64,000 nucleotides of DNA, taken from positions 62,001 through 126,000 of the forward strand of contig NZ_SRXO01000007.1 of NCBI RefSeq assembly GCF_008360935.1. The letters are read 5' to 3'. Made by a program: the position numbers and the translations under genes. This document shows, piece after piece, positions 25,112-32,080 of this stretch. Positions within the stretch are counted from its first letter, which is position 1; every line of letters starts with the position of its first letter. The stretch comes from Siccirubricoccus phaeus (lineage in GTDB: Bacteria; Pseudomonadota; Alphaproteobacteria; Acetobacterales; Acetobacteraceae). The notes under the pieces were generated by a model. The model made no database searches. It was given only the letters and a program-made list of their open reading frames with translations, and was not told where the DNA came from.

Positions 25112-25416
25112 GAGGCCCTCCTACCAGCCCATTTCGGGCCTGAAAGTCTATCGTCGGGTAAATGGTGTTCGCAAATAGCGATTTTTATGTGGCTAGGTTG
25201 CCGGGCGCGAATTGCGCGTGAATCGGCCGCCACACAGGATCGCGAGGAGAGAGAGTCACTCGGGCGGTTGCAAGCGCTTTTTCGGCGCCGCATCAAGGCG
25301 TGCCGCTGGTTGATCGTTTGCCCGATGATGGGGGAGGTAGAACGGGCGGGAGATTGTGGACCAGCTTGTGGTCCACGCCGCTCAAACGCTCTAAGAGTTT
25401 GAAAATTAAGAGATTC
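25112..25416. other. gene-free stretch with hairpin between hicB and tRNA-Ser
   Basis: These 305 bases have lower GC than the surroundings and no supportable gene. They should contain the hicBA promoter. An 8-bp inverted repeat, GTGGACCA and TGGTCCAC with a five-base loop, lies at 25356-25376. It could be a recombinase-related site or a weak terminator. The bases directly against the tRNA 3' end are AT-rich (about 25395-25416). Confidence 0.4.
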
Positions 25417-25509
25417 TGGCGGAGGGGATGGGATTCGAACCCACGATAGAGGTTGACCCCCTATAACGGTTTAGCAAACCGTCGCCTTCAGCCACTCGGC
25501 CACCCCTCC
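25417..25509 (-). tRNA. tRNA-Ser (anticodon GCT)
   Basis: Read on the minus strand, the 93 bases begin GGAGGGGTGGCCGAGTGGC and end with the matching acceptor strand, discriminator G and an encoded CCA. The anticodon stem-loop is ACGGTTTGCTAAACCGT, giving anticodon GCT for AGC/AGT serine codons. A long variable arm (about 18 bases, GTTATAGGGGGTCAACCTC region) and the T-loop GGTTCGAATCC are present, as expected for class II tRNA-Ser. Its 3' end faces the prophage-like island, so it is the probable integration target. Confidence 0.95.
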
Positions 25510-25601
25510 GCAGGTGCAGCACGGCCCACGACGTATGCGGGGCTGGTCTTACAGGGCGGGGGGCGCAGCGTCAAACGCCGCGTCCCCGGCCGCCCGGGGG
25601 C

Positions 25602-26231
25602 TCAGGAGAGCACCACCTCGAAGCCCTTCGCCGTCGCCGGCCGGGCCATCATCCGGGCATACCAGGCGGCCACGTTCGGCAATTCGTCGAAGGGCACCTG
25701 GTGCCGCTCATGCCGCCAGGCCCAGCCGAGGATGGCGAAATCGGCGATGCTCGGCTCGCCCTCCGTCGCCACATACTCCCGCCCCGCCAGGCGCTTCTCC
25801 AGCACGCCGTAAAGCCGCTGCGTCTCCGTGTGGTAGCGCGTGAAGCCATATTCCTTGGCCGGGCCATCGGGCTGCATGAGGAAATGGTGCACTTGGCCCG
25901 GCATCGGCCCGAAGCCGCCCATCTGCCACATCAGCCATTCCAGCACCGGCACCCGGGCGCGCAGGTCGGCGGGCAGGAATTTGCCGGTCTTCTCCGCCAG
26001 GTACAGCAGGATCGCGCCGCTCTCGAAGACCGAAATCGGCTGCCCGCCCGGCCCCTCGGGGTCGATGATGGCGGGGATCCGGTTGTTCGGGCTGAAGGAG
26101 AGGAAGTGCGGATCGAATTGCTCGCCCTTGCTGATGTTCACCGGCATCACCGCGTAGGGCAGGTCCATCTCCTCCAGCGCCACGCTGATCTTGCGGCCAT
26201 TCGGCGTGTTCCAGGTCCAGAATTCGATCAT
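25602..26231 (-). CDS. glutathione S-transferase, YfcG/nu-class-like
   Basis: The 209-residue protein has an N-terminal thioredoxin-like domain (MIEFWTWNTPNGRKISVALEE) with TPNG in place of a catalytic cysteine or tyrosine, SPNNRIPAIIDPEG for the cis-proline, and FESGAILLYLAEKTG binding glutathione. The helical C-terminal half has PSIADFAILGWAWRH and ends PATAKGFEVVLS. This is the pattern of YfcG/YghU disulfide-bond oxidoreductases, which reduce glutathione-linked disulfides. The gene is alone, with structured repeats upstream and the tRNA gene downstream. Confidence 0.88.
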   Translation of the reverse strand: MIEFWTWNTPNGRKISVALEEMDLPYAVMPVNISKGEQFDPHFLSFSPNNRIPAIIDPEGPGGQPISVFESGAILLYLAEKTGKFLPADLRARVPVLEWLMWQMGGFGPMPGQVHHFLMQPDGPAKEYGFTRYHTETQRLYGVLEKRLAGREYVATEGEPSIADFAILGWAWRHERHQVPFDELPNVAAWYARMMARPATAKGFEVVLS

Positions 26232-26267
26232 CCCTGCGCTCCTTGGCGTCGCTCCGCGGCAAGGCTG

Positions 26268-26382
26268 GTGTCCCGATTCCGCAGCCCTGCGGACTTCGTT
26301 CTCGGGCCACTGGCTTTTTTTAGTGGCCTGCTTGTCCGCTGCGTTCGCTGGAAATCCAGCGAACTTCGCGGGCAGGACACTA
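26268..26382. repeat. MITE-like structured repeat, copy 1
   Basis: This block begins GGTGTCCCGAT and ends GGACACTA. It shares most of its length with 47332-47455: CTGCGGACTTCGTTCTCGGG, AGTGGCCTGCTTGT, and GGAAATCCAGCGAACTTCGC are common. Internal inverted repeats can fold into two hairpins (GGCCACT with AGTGGCC; TTCGCTGG with CCAGCGAA). It carries no coding capacity. The terminal repeats are less perfect than in copy 2. Confidence 0.65.
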
Positions 26383-26487
26383 GAGCGGTTTCACGCTGAC
26401 TGTGCAGCGCGAAACCGCTCTAGCTTATGGATTGTAGAGCAGATTCACGCCTCCGGGCGATGCCGCCCTCCGGCGATCTGCTCTAGC
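26380..26487. repeat. palindromic AGAGCGG / AGAGCAG repeat pair, copy 1
   Basis: A 13-bp perfect inverted repeat (CTAGAGCGGTTTC and its complement at 26411-26423) is followed by a second palindrome at 26435-26485 with arms AGAGCAGAT and ATCTGCTCT. The latter 51 bases recur without change at 42764-42814, also behind an AGAGCGG palindrome and the linker CTTATGGAT. No gene is present in the 230 bases that follow, up to the TM2 gene. Confidence 0.7.
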
Positions 26488-26716
26488 AGCCCCGTCCGGG
26501 GGCGCGAAGCCGGGCCGCCGGCACGCCCGGGCCCGCCCCGCCCCGGCACCGCCACGGGCCGTGGCGCCGGGGCCACGCCGCCGGCGCTTCGCCCCTCGCG
26601 TCACGAAACGGCTTCCCTTCCGTACCGCGCTGCCGCAATTCTTTGTCCTGCGGTGCGGCTTCGGGGGGCCGGCGGCGTTGCCGCTGGCGGGGCCGCCACC
26701 GGCACAGGGGAGTAGT

Positions 26717-26992
26717 ATGGACGCCGTTCTGTTTCCGGGGGGCCGCCGCTCGGTCGGCCTTGCCTATGTCATCTGGGCGTTGTTCGGCCTGGTCGGGCTG
26801 CACCGCCTCTATCTCGGCCGCAACCTCTCGGCCGCCGGCATGGCGGCCATCACCATCCTCTCCATCCCGCTGATCTGGAGCGGCCTGGGCCTGCTCGGCT
26901 TCGTCGCCACCGGCACCTGGGCGCTGGCCGATGCGCTGCTGATCCCCGGCATGGCGCGGGAGGTCAACGAGGCGCTGCCCGCCACCGCCTGA
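26717..26992 (+). CDS. TM2 domain-containing membrane protein
   Basis: The 91-residue protein has two hydrophobic segments. The first is AYVIWALFGLVGLHRLYLGR, carrying the TM2 signature GLHRLYLGR, and the second runs AAITILSIPLIWSGLGLLGF to GTWALADALLIP. The start at MDAVLF was chosen because a GGGGAG site precedes it and the frame upstream reads an improbable Arg/Pro-rich run. TM2 proteins are small inner-membrane proteins of mostly unknown function. It has no clear operon partner. Confidence 0.8.
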   Translation: MDAVLFPGGRRSVGLAYVIWALFGLVGLHRLYLGRNLSAAGMAAITILSIPLIWSGLGLLGFVATGTWALADALLIPGMAREVNEALPATA

Positions 26993-27126
26993 ACCGTGCC
27001 GTGGCCGGGGGCGGGGCCCCGGCCGCCGGGTCAGGCGATGCGGGCCAGGGGAAGCGGCCGCACTGGCGGACCCGCCGCGCGCCGCAACCTGTTCGCCAGC
27101 CTGGCTGCGCTTCCGCCCGGCCCGCC

Positions 27127-27504
27127 TCAATCCACCTGCGTCACCGCCCAAAGGGCGGAGACCAGGCCGCTGAGGTCGATCGGCTTCGTCAGCAGCCGCA
27201 GCGGACCGCTGCCATCATGCAGGCGGTCCGGCCCCTCCGGCGGGGCGAAGCCCGTCATCACCACCACCGGCAGGCTCGGCCGCTCCGCCCGCAACCGAAG
27301 GATCAGCTCCTTCCCGTCCAACCGCGGCATGCGGAGATCGGTCAGCAGCACGTCGAAGCCGGCGCCGGCCGCCGCCAGCTCCAGCGCCGCCTGGCCGTCC
27401 GGCGCCATCAGCACCTCGAAGCCGGCATCCACCAGCCCCTCCTGCAGCACCTCGGCCGCCAGATCCTCATCCTCCGCCATCAGCACCCGCAGCGGCATGC
27501 TCAT
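27127..27504 (-). CDS. response regulator receiver protein (single domain)
   Basis: The 125-residue protein is a stand-alone CheY-like receiver. It has the acidic pair in LMAEDEDLA, the phospho-acceptor aspartate in VLLTDLRMPRLDG (residue about 56), the threonine in VVVMTG and the lysine in LLTKPI. No output domain follows. Its ATG overlaps the stop of the upstream sensor kinase gene (ATGA), so kinase and regulator are co-produced. Signal output must go through another protein, or the kinase may pass phosphate on in a relay. Confidence 0.9.
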   Translation of the reverse strand: MSMPLRVLMAEDEDLAAEVLQEGLVDAGFEVLMAPDGQAALELAAAGAGFDVLLTDLRMPRLDGKELILRLRAERPSLPVVVMTGFAPPEGPDRLHDGSGPLRLLTKPIDLSGLVSALWAVTQVD

Positions 27505-29087
27505 GCCGCGCGGCCCCCGCCGGCCAGCGGCAAGATCAGGCGGAAGACCGCGCCGGCCTCCGGCAGCCCCTCCGCCCAATTCGCCCAGGCCAGCCGCCCG
27601 CCCATGGCGCGCAGCAGGCCGGCGGCGATGGGCAGGCCGAGCCCGGTGCCCTGGCCGGGATCCTTGCTGGTGACGAAGGGCTCCAGGATGCTCGGCGCGA
27701 TTCCCGCCGGCACGCCCCCGCCGGTATCCCGCACGGCGATCACCACCCGGCCCGGCTCCGCCCCCGCGGTCAGGCTGACGGTGATGCGGGCCGGCGCGGC
27801 CGGGTCCGCCGCGCGGCGGCGCAGCACCGCGTCCCGGGCATTCTCCAGCAGGTGCAGCAGCGCCTGCTCCAGCTCCGCCGCCCGGCCGCGCACCGGCAGC
27901 CGACCGGGCCCTGGCATTTCCAGCGCCACCTCCAGCCCCTCGAGCTGCCAGGACCGGCGGGCGATCTCCACCGTCGCCGCCGCGGTCGCCGCGGCATCGA
28001 AGCTCTCCGTCTCGCTCGAGGCGCCGCGCGCCAGCTCCCGCATCCGCTCCAGCAGGGCGCCGAGCCGCTTGGTCTGGCCCAGCACCACCTCCATCGCCCG
28101 CAGCGGCGCGGCGCCGCCCGCGGCGATCGTCGCCCGGGCGCGGTCGGCCCAGAGGCCGATGATGTTCACCGGCTGGCTCATCTCATGCGCGACGCCGGCG
28201 CACATGGCGCCGATCGTCGCCCGCCGGGCCGTCTCCACCAGCTCCGCCTGCAGCCGGCGCACCTCCGTCACGTCGCGCAGGCTGCCGAGCAGGCGCGGCG
28301 CCTCCCCCTCCGGCCCGGGCAGCGGCACCAGCACGGTGTGCCAGTGCCGCGTGCCATGGCCCTGGGTCGTCCCTTGGGCCTCGGCACTCACCAGCGTCTC
28401 GAAATCCCGCTTCTCCCGCGCGGTGAAGCAGGCGTCGAACTGGAAGACCAGCTCGGCGGCCGCTTCCGCCTCCAGCAGCTCCCGCGGCCCGAGCCCTTCA
28501 AGCGCCGCGCCCTCCATGCCGAAAAGCTGGCAGAAGGCGGGGTTCACCGTCTCGAAGACCGGCCCCTCCGGCCCGGCCCGGACGATGAAGAGGGCATCCG
28601 GGATATGGGTGAAGAAGCTGGCCAGCGTCGCCTCGCTCTGCCGCGCCCGGCTCTCGGCCTCCCGCCGCTCCGCCACCTCGCGCGAGAGGCTGGCATTCGC
28701 CTCCGCCAGCGCCTGCACCGAAGGCAGGGAGAGCAGCCGCGGCAGCAGGGGCCAGAGCGCGATGGCGGTGGCGACCGAGACCGCCGCGGTGACCGCCTTC
28801 AGCACCCCCTGCACCGCGTAGTCCGGGTGCCACAGGGTCCAGATATCCATCGCATGGGTCGCGCCGCAGAGCAGGATGAAGGCGGCGAAGAGCCCGATCG
28901 CCCAGGGGAAGACGAGGTCCCGCCGGCGCAGCAGCAGCACGACAAGGACCAGCGGAATGGACCAGTAGGCCAGGGCGATGGCGCCATCGGAGACCACGTG
29001 CAGCCAGATCAGTTCCGGCTGCCAGAGGAGGCAGACCCCATGCGGGGCCATCGCCTCGGTGTCGATCAACCCAGCCAGGCCCGGCAT
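27501..29087 (-). CDS. sensor histidine kinase with ethylene-receptor-like membrane domain
   Basis: With the ATG at 29087 the protein has 528 residues. Residues about 26-125 hold three membrane segments that match the ethylene receptor N-terminus: VVSDGAIALAYWSIPL (Asp34, Tyr41) and AAFILLCGATHAMDIW (Ile71, Cys74, His78), with the spacing of the copper and ethylene ligands in plant ETR1. A PAS-like domain (FFTHIPDALFIV, then FETVNPAFCQLFGM) follows, then the phospho-acceptor His301 in AGVAHEMSQP, and the ATPase with LENARDAVL, DTGGG and GQGTGLGLPI. The start is not fixed; ATG 29051 is an alternative. It is coupled to the receiver gene. Ligand identity is inferred from residues only. Confidence 0.85.
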   Translation of the reverse strand: MPGLAGLIDTEAMAPHGVCLLWQPELIWLHVVSDGAIALAYWSIPLVLVVLLLRRRDLVFPWAIGLFAAFILLCGATHAMDIWTLWHPDYAVQGVLKAVTAAVSVATAIALWPLLPRLLSLPSVQALAEANASLSREVAERREAESRARQSEATLASFFTHIPDALFIVRAGPEGPVFETVNPAFCQLFGMEGAALEGLGPRELLEAEAAAELVFQFDACFTAREKRDFETLVSAEAQGTTQGHGTRHWHTVLVPLPGPEGEAPRLLGSLRDVTEVRRLQAELVETARRATIGAMCAGVAHEMSQPVNIIGLWADRARATIAAGGAAPLRAMEVVLGQTKRLGALLERMRELARGASSETESFDAAATAAATVEIARRSWQLEGLEVALEMPGPGRLPVRGRAAELEQALLHLLENARDAVLRRRAADPAAPARITVSLTAGAEPGRVVIAVRDTGGGVPAGIAPSILEPFVTSKDPGQGTGLGLPIAAGLLRAMGGRLAWANWAEGLPEAGAVFRLILPLAGGGRAA

Positions 29088-29548
29088 TGACCCCGTCCAT
29101 CCGCACGTGGCCCCGACGCGGCGTGGCGCCTGGGCGAATCCGACTATCGTGAAGACGATGCCGGGGCGCGACCCGTCCGGGCGGTGTCCCACCGACTTGT
29201 GATCCCTGAACTCGCTGCCAGGGAATGGTTGCCGCGACTCGTGACTGGCCAAGGGCGTTTCGGCCGTGGCGCGGCCTGGGCGGATGCGGGGGCGCTGCGC
29301 CAGAGCCGACGAAAACCGGAAACAGGAAGAAAAATCGGGAAAAAAGGCGAAATTCTGCTGCATAGACACCAACTTCAGAAATATTCCTGAAGGCAAGGCC
29401 AGATATCCAAGGCTTTACCCCTTCGGGCGCATTGCGCCCGGATCAGCTTCGGACAGGGAACTCCTCCACGAATCCCCGGCTTGGGTTGTGAATTCGGCAG
29501 GTAGACCGGCGGGCGGGCGACAGGAACCGCCTTTCCTCGACAGCGGCA
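29088..29548. other. intergenic stretch between sensor kinase and permease genes
   Basis: These 461 bases separate the kinase start from the end of the permease gene, both on the minus strand. The frame of the kinase remains open through most of it, but the translation is not protein-like. A 7-bp hairpin (CGGGCGC, loop ATT, GCGCCCG at 29424-29440) may end transcription of the permease operon. The part near 29320-29400 is AT-rich and could hold the kinase promoter. Confidence 0.4.
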
Positions 29549-31213
29549 TCAGCCGCGGCGCATGGCGCGGGTCAGCGCCAGCACCGGCAGCAGCCCGGCC
29601 AGCACGATGAGCAGGGCGGCGGTGCTCGCCTCCGCCAGCCGTTCATCGGCGGCCAGGCTATGGACCCGGACGGCAAGAGTATCGAAATCGAAGGGCCGGA
29701 CGATGAGGGTCGCCGGCAGCTCCTTCATCGTATCGACGAAGACCAGCAGGAAGGCGGTCAGCAGGCTGCCGCGCGCCAGCGGCAGTTCCACCCGCCGGAT
29801 CGCCGCAGCCGGCCGGGCGCCCAGCACCCGCGCCGCGGCGAAGAGGCTCGGCCGCAGCCGCGCCAGGCCGGACTCGATGGCGGAGAGCGCGATGGCGAGG
29901 AAGCGGACCAGATAGGCGAAGACCAGCGCCGCGAGCCCGCCCGAGAGCAGCAGCCCGGTGGAGATCCCGAAACGCGCCCGCATCCAGCCGTCCAGCGCGT
30001 TGTCGAACAGGCCGAGCGGCACCAGCGTGCCGACCGCGATGACCGAGCCCGGAATGGCGTAGCCCAGCCCGGCCAGCCGGTTGGCGGCGCGCAGCGCGGG
30101 GCGCGGGTCCAGCCGCGCCGCCCAGGCGAGGAAGGCGGCGATGAGCACCGCCGCCGCCGCCGCCAGCCCTGCCAGCACCAGGGAGTTGCGGGCGAAGGGC
30201 AGGAAGCGCTCGGTCTCCAGCGGATCTCCCACCTGCAGCATCAGGGCGAAAAGCGTGCCCGCCGGCACCAGGAAGCCGAGGCAGACGGGCAGGGCGCAGG
30301 CCAGCGCCGCCAGCGCCGCCTTCCAGCCATGCAGCGGCACCGGATGCAGCGGCGGCTGCCGCCCGGTGGTCGGGTGGAAGCGCCGCCCGCCGCGGGAGAG
30401 CTGCTCCAGCAGCAGCAGCAGGGCGACGAGCCCCATCAGGCAGGCGGCGAGCTGGCTGGCGGCGCCGCGGTCGCCGAGGCCGAACCAGGCCTCGTAGATG
30501 CCGGTGGTGAAGGTGCGGACGGCGAAATGCTGCACCGTGCCGAAATCCGCCAGCGTCTCCATCAGGGCGAGCGCCACGCCGCCGACGATGGCCGGCCGCG
30601 CCAGGGGCAGCGCCAGCCGCAGGAAGCAGCGCGGCAGGGAATGGCCGAGGGTGCGGGAGGCCTCGATGAGGGCGACGCTCTGCTGCTGGAAGGCGGCGCG
30701 GCAGAGCAGGTAGGCGTAAGGGTAGAGCACCATGCCGAGCATCAGCGCGGCGCCCGGCAGGCTGCGGATCTCGGGGAACCAGTACTGGCCCCAGCGCAGC
30801 CCGGTGACGTCCCGCAGCGCGGCCTGCACCGGCCCGGCGACGTCCAGCAGCCAGGTATAGGCATAGCCGCAGACATAGGCGGGCATCGCCATGGGCAGCA
30901 GCAGCGCCACTTCCAGCAGGCCGCGCCCCGGGAAGCGGCAGGCGGTGACCAGCCAGGCGGTCAGCGCCCCGGCGGAGGCCACCATCAGCCCGACCAGCAG
31001 GGCGAGCAGCGCCGAATTGGCCAGCATCTCCGACAGGGTCGTGGTGAGGATGTGGTGCCACACCGCCCCGGCCGGCCGTACCGCGGTGACCAGCACGGCG
31101 GCGAGCGGCGCCGTCACCAGCAGGGCGGCGGGCAGGGCCAGCCAGGTCCAGCCCGGGCCGCGCCGGACGGGCGCGACGGGGCGCGGGGCGGGGAAGGCCT
31201 CAGCCTCGGACAT
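29549..31213 (-). CDS. iron(III)-type ABC transporter permease, FbpB/SfuB-like
   Basis: The 554-residue protein is a fused, two-copy permease with about twelve hydrophobic segments. Each half has an EAA-type loop: EASRTLGHSLPRCFLRLALP in the first and AARVLGARPAAAIRRVELPL in the second. Other family stretches are LPMAMPAYVCGYAYTWLL, LADFGTVQHFAVRTFTTGIY and VDTMKELPATLIVRPFDFDT. This is the pattern of ferric-ion importers that take iron from a periplasmic binding protein. No binding protein or ATPase gene is nearby. It lies 45 bases behind the flavin reductase gene on the same strand, so they may be co-transcribed. Confidence 0.88.
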   Translation of the reverse strand: MSEAEAFPAPRPVAPVRRGPGWTWLALPAALLVTAPLAAVLVTAVRPAGAVWHHILTTTLSEMLANSALLALLVGLMVASAGALTAWLVTACRFPGRGLLEVALLLPMAMPAYVCGYAYTWLLDVAGPVQAALRDVTGLRWGQYWFPEIRSLPGAALMLGMVLYPYAYLLCRAAFQQQSVALIEASRTLGHSLPRCFLRLALPLARPAIVGGVALALMETLADFGTVQHFAVRTFTTGIYEAWFGLGDRGAASQLAACLMGLVALLLLLEQLSRGGRRFHPTTGRQPPLHPVPLHGWKAALAALACALPVCLGFLVPAGTLFALMLQVGDPLETERFLPFARNSLVLAGLAAAAAVLIAAFLAWAARLDPRPALRAANRLAGLGYAIPGSVIAVGTLVPLGLFDNALDGWMRARFGISTGLLLSGGLAALVFAYLVRFLAIALSAIESGLARLRPSLFAAARVLGARPAAAIRRVELPLARGSLLTAFLLVFVDTMKELPATLIVRPFDFDTLAVRVHSLAADERLAEASTAALLIVLAGLLPVLALTRAMRRG

Positions 31214-31258
31214 CGTCCGCCACGCTGTCCCCGCCTGCGGTTCCGCTCGGCGGGCCGA

Positions 31259-31900
31259 TTATTCCGCCGCCTTCTTCCGCGCTTCCCACTCCGCCACCGT
31301 CAGCCGCGGCACTTCCAGCCGGTCCGTGGTGCGGGTGTACCAGCCGCGGCCATGCATGCGGCCGACGAGGTTCAGCTTCGGCGTATCGACGTAGCATTTG
31401 GCCGCGTCCAGCACGCAGTCATCCTTGATGTGCACCGCCAGCACGCGGCCGAGGACGATGGTGTGATGGCCGGCCGGGACGAGCTGGAAGGTCTCGCATT
31501 CCAGCGCCACCGGGCTTTCGGCGATGCGCGGCGGCCGGATCTTCGCCGAGGGCAGGGCGGTGAGGCCGGCCTCCTGCAGCTCATCCACCTCGGGCGGGAA
31601 ATCCACCGCCGTGGCGTTCATGGCGTGGATCGCCTCCTCCGGCACCAGGCAGACGGTGAATTGCCCGGTCGCCTTGATGTTGGCGGCGGTGTCCTTCAGC
31701 GCCCCGGGCGGCTTCGGGCCGCAGCCGATGCCGACCACCACCGGATTGTCGGAGAAGGCGTTGAAGAAGGAGTAGGGGGCGGCGTTGACCACCCCGGCCG
31801 CGTCCTGCGTCACCACCCAGGCGATCGGCCGCGGCACCACGGAGGAGACGACGAGCTTGTAGGCGTCCTGCGGCGGGATCTGGGTGAAGTCGAACAGCAT
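31259..31900 (-). CDS. flavin reductase family protein (flavoredoxin-like)
   Basis: The 213-residue protein has the FMN-binding split-barrel pattern: YKLVVSSVVPRPIAWVVTQD near residue 13, NAAPYSFFNAFSDNPVVVGIG, NIKATGQFTVCLVPEE, and a C-terminal NLVGRMHGRGWY. I set the start at 31900 because GAGGAG stands at the right distance; nine more upstream codons are possible. Such proteins reduce flavin with NAD(P)H or serve as partners of two-component monooxygenases. It could supply reduced FMN to the LLM enzymes of this window, although it is not in their operons. It is followed by the iron permease gene. Confidence 0.85.
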   Translation of the reverse strand: MLFDFTQIPPQDAYKLVVSSVVPRPIAWVVTQDAAGVVNAAPYSFFNAFSDNPVVVGIGCGPKPPGALKDTAANIKATGQFTVCLVPEEAIHAMNATAVDFPPEVDELQEAGLTALPSAKIRPPRIAESPVALECETFQLVPAGHHTIVLGRVLAVHIKDDCVLDAAKCYVDTPKLNLVGRMHGRGWYTRTTDRLEVPRLTVAEWEARKKAAE

Positions 31901-32080
31901 GGCGGCTCTCCTCGGCTCGGCGGACACTGGCGCGGGCGGGGCCGGCTGTCGAGGGGCCTTGGGGCGCCCGGGCGGGCCGGTCCGGCGCGGCCCCGATGCG
32001 CAACCGGGCCATTATGACAGGGCCTTCAGCTTCTCCTTAAGGCTTCTGACCCATGCTGCCGGTCAGGAGGGCACAGCCTC

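Larger units (their letters stand above)
17886..25416. mobile_element. decayed prophage-like island next to tRNA-Ser
   Basis: The left edge is where the LLM monooxygenase similarity breaks (about 17880); the right edge is the 3' end of tRNA-Ser at 25417, the side on which tRNA-integrating elements lie. Inside are the phosphatase-ADP-ribosylglycohydrolase gene, a Bbp16-like capsid gene, seven short genes packed with ATGA or TGATG overlaps, one frameshift, and a HicAB pair. Genes for integrase, terminase, portal, capsid and lysis are not visible, so it cannot be a working phage. I could not find a copy of the tRNA 3' end at the left edge, so the exact att sites and the integration event remain unproved. 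Confidence 0.65.
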
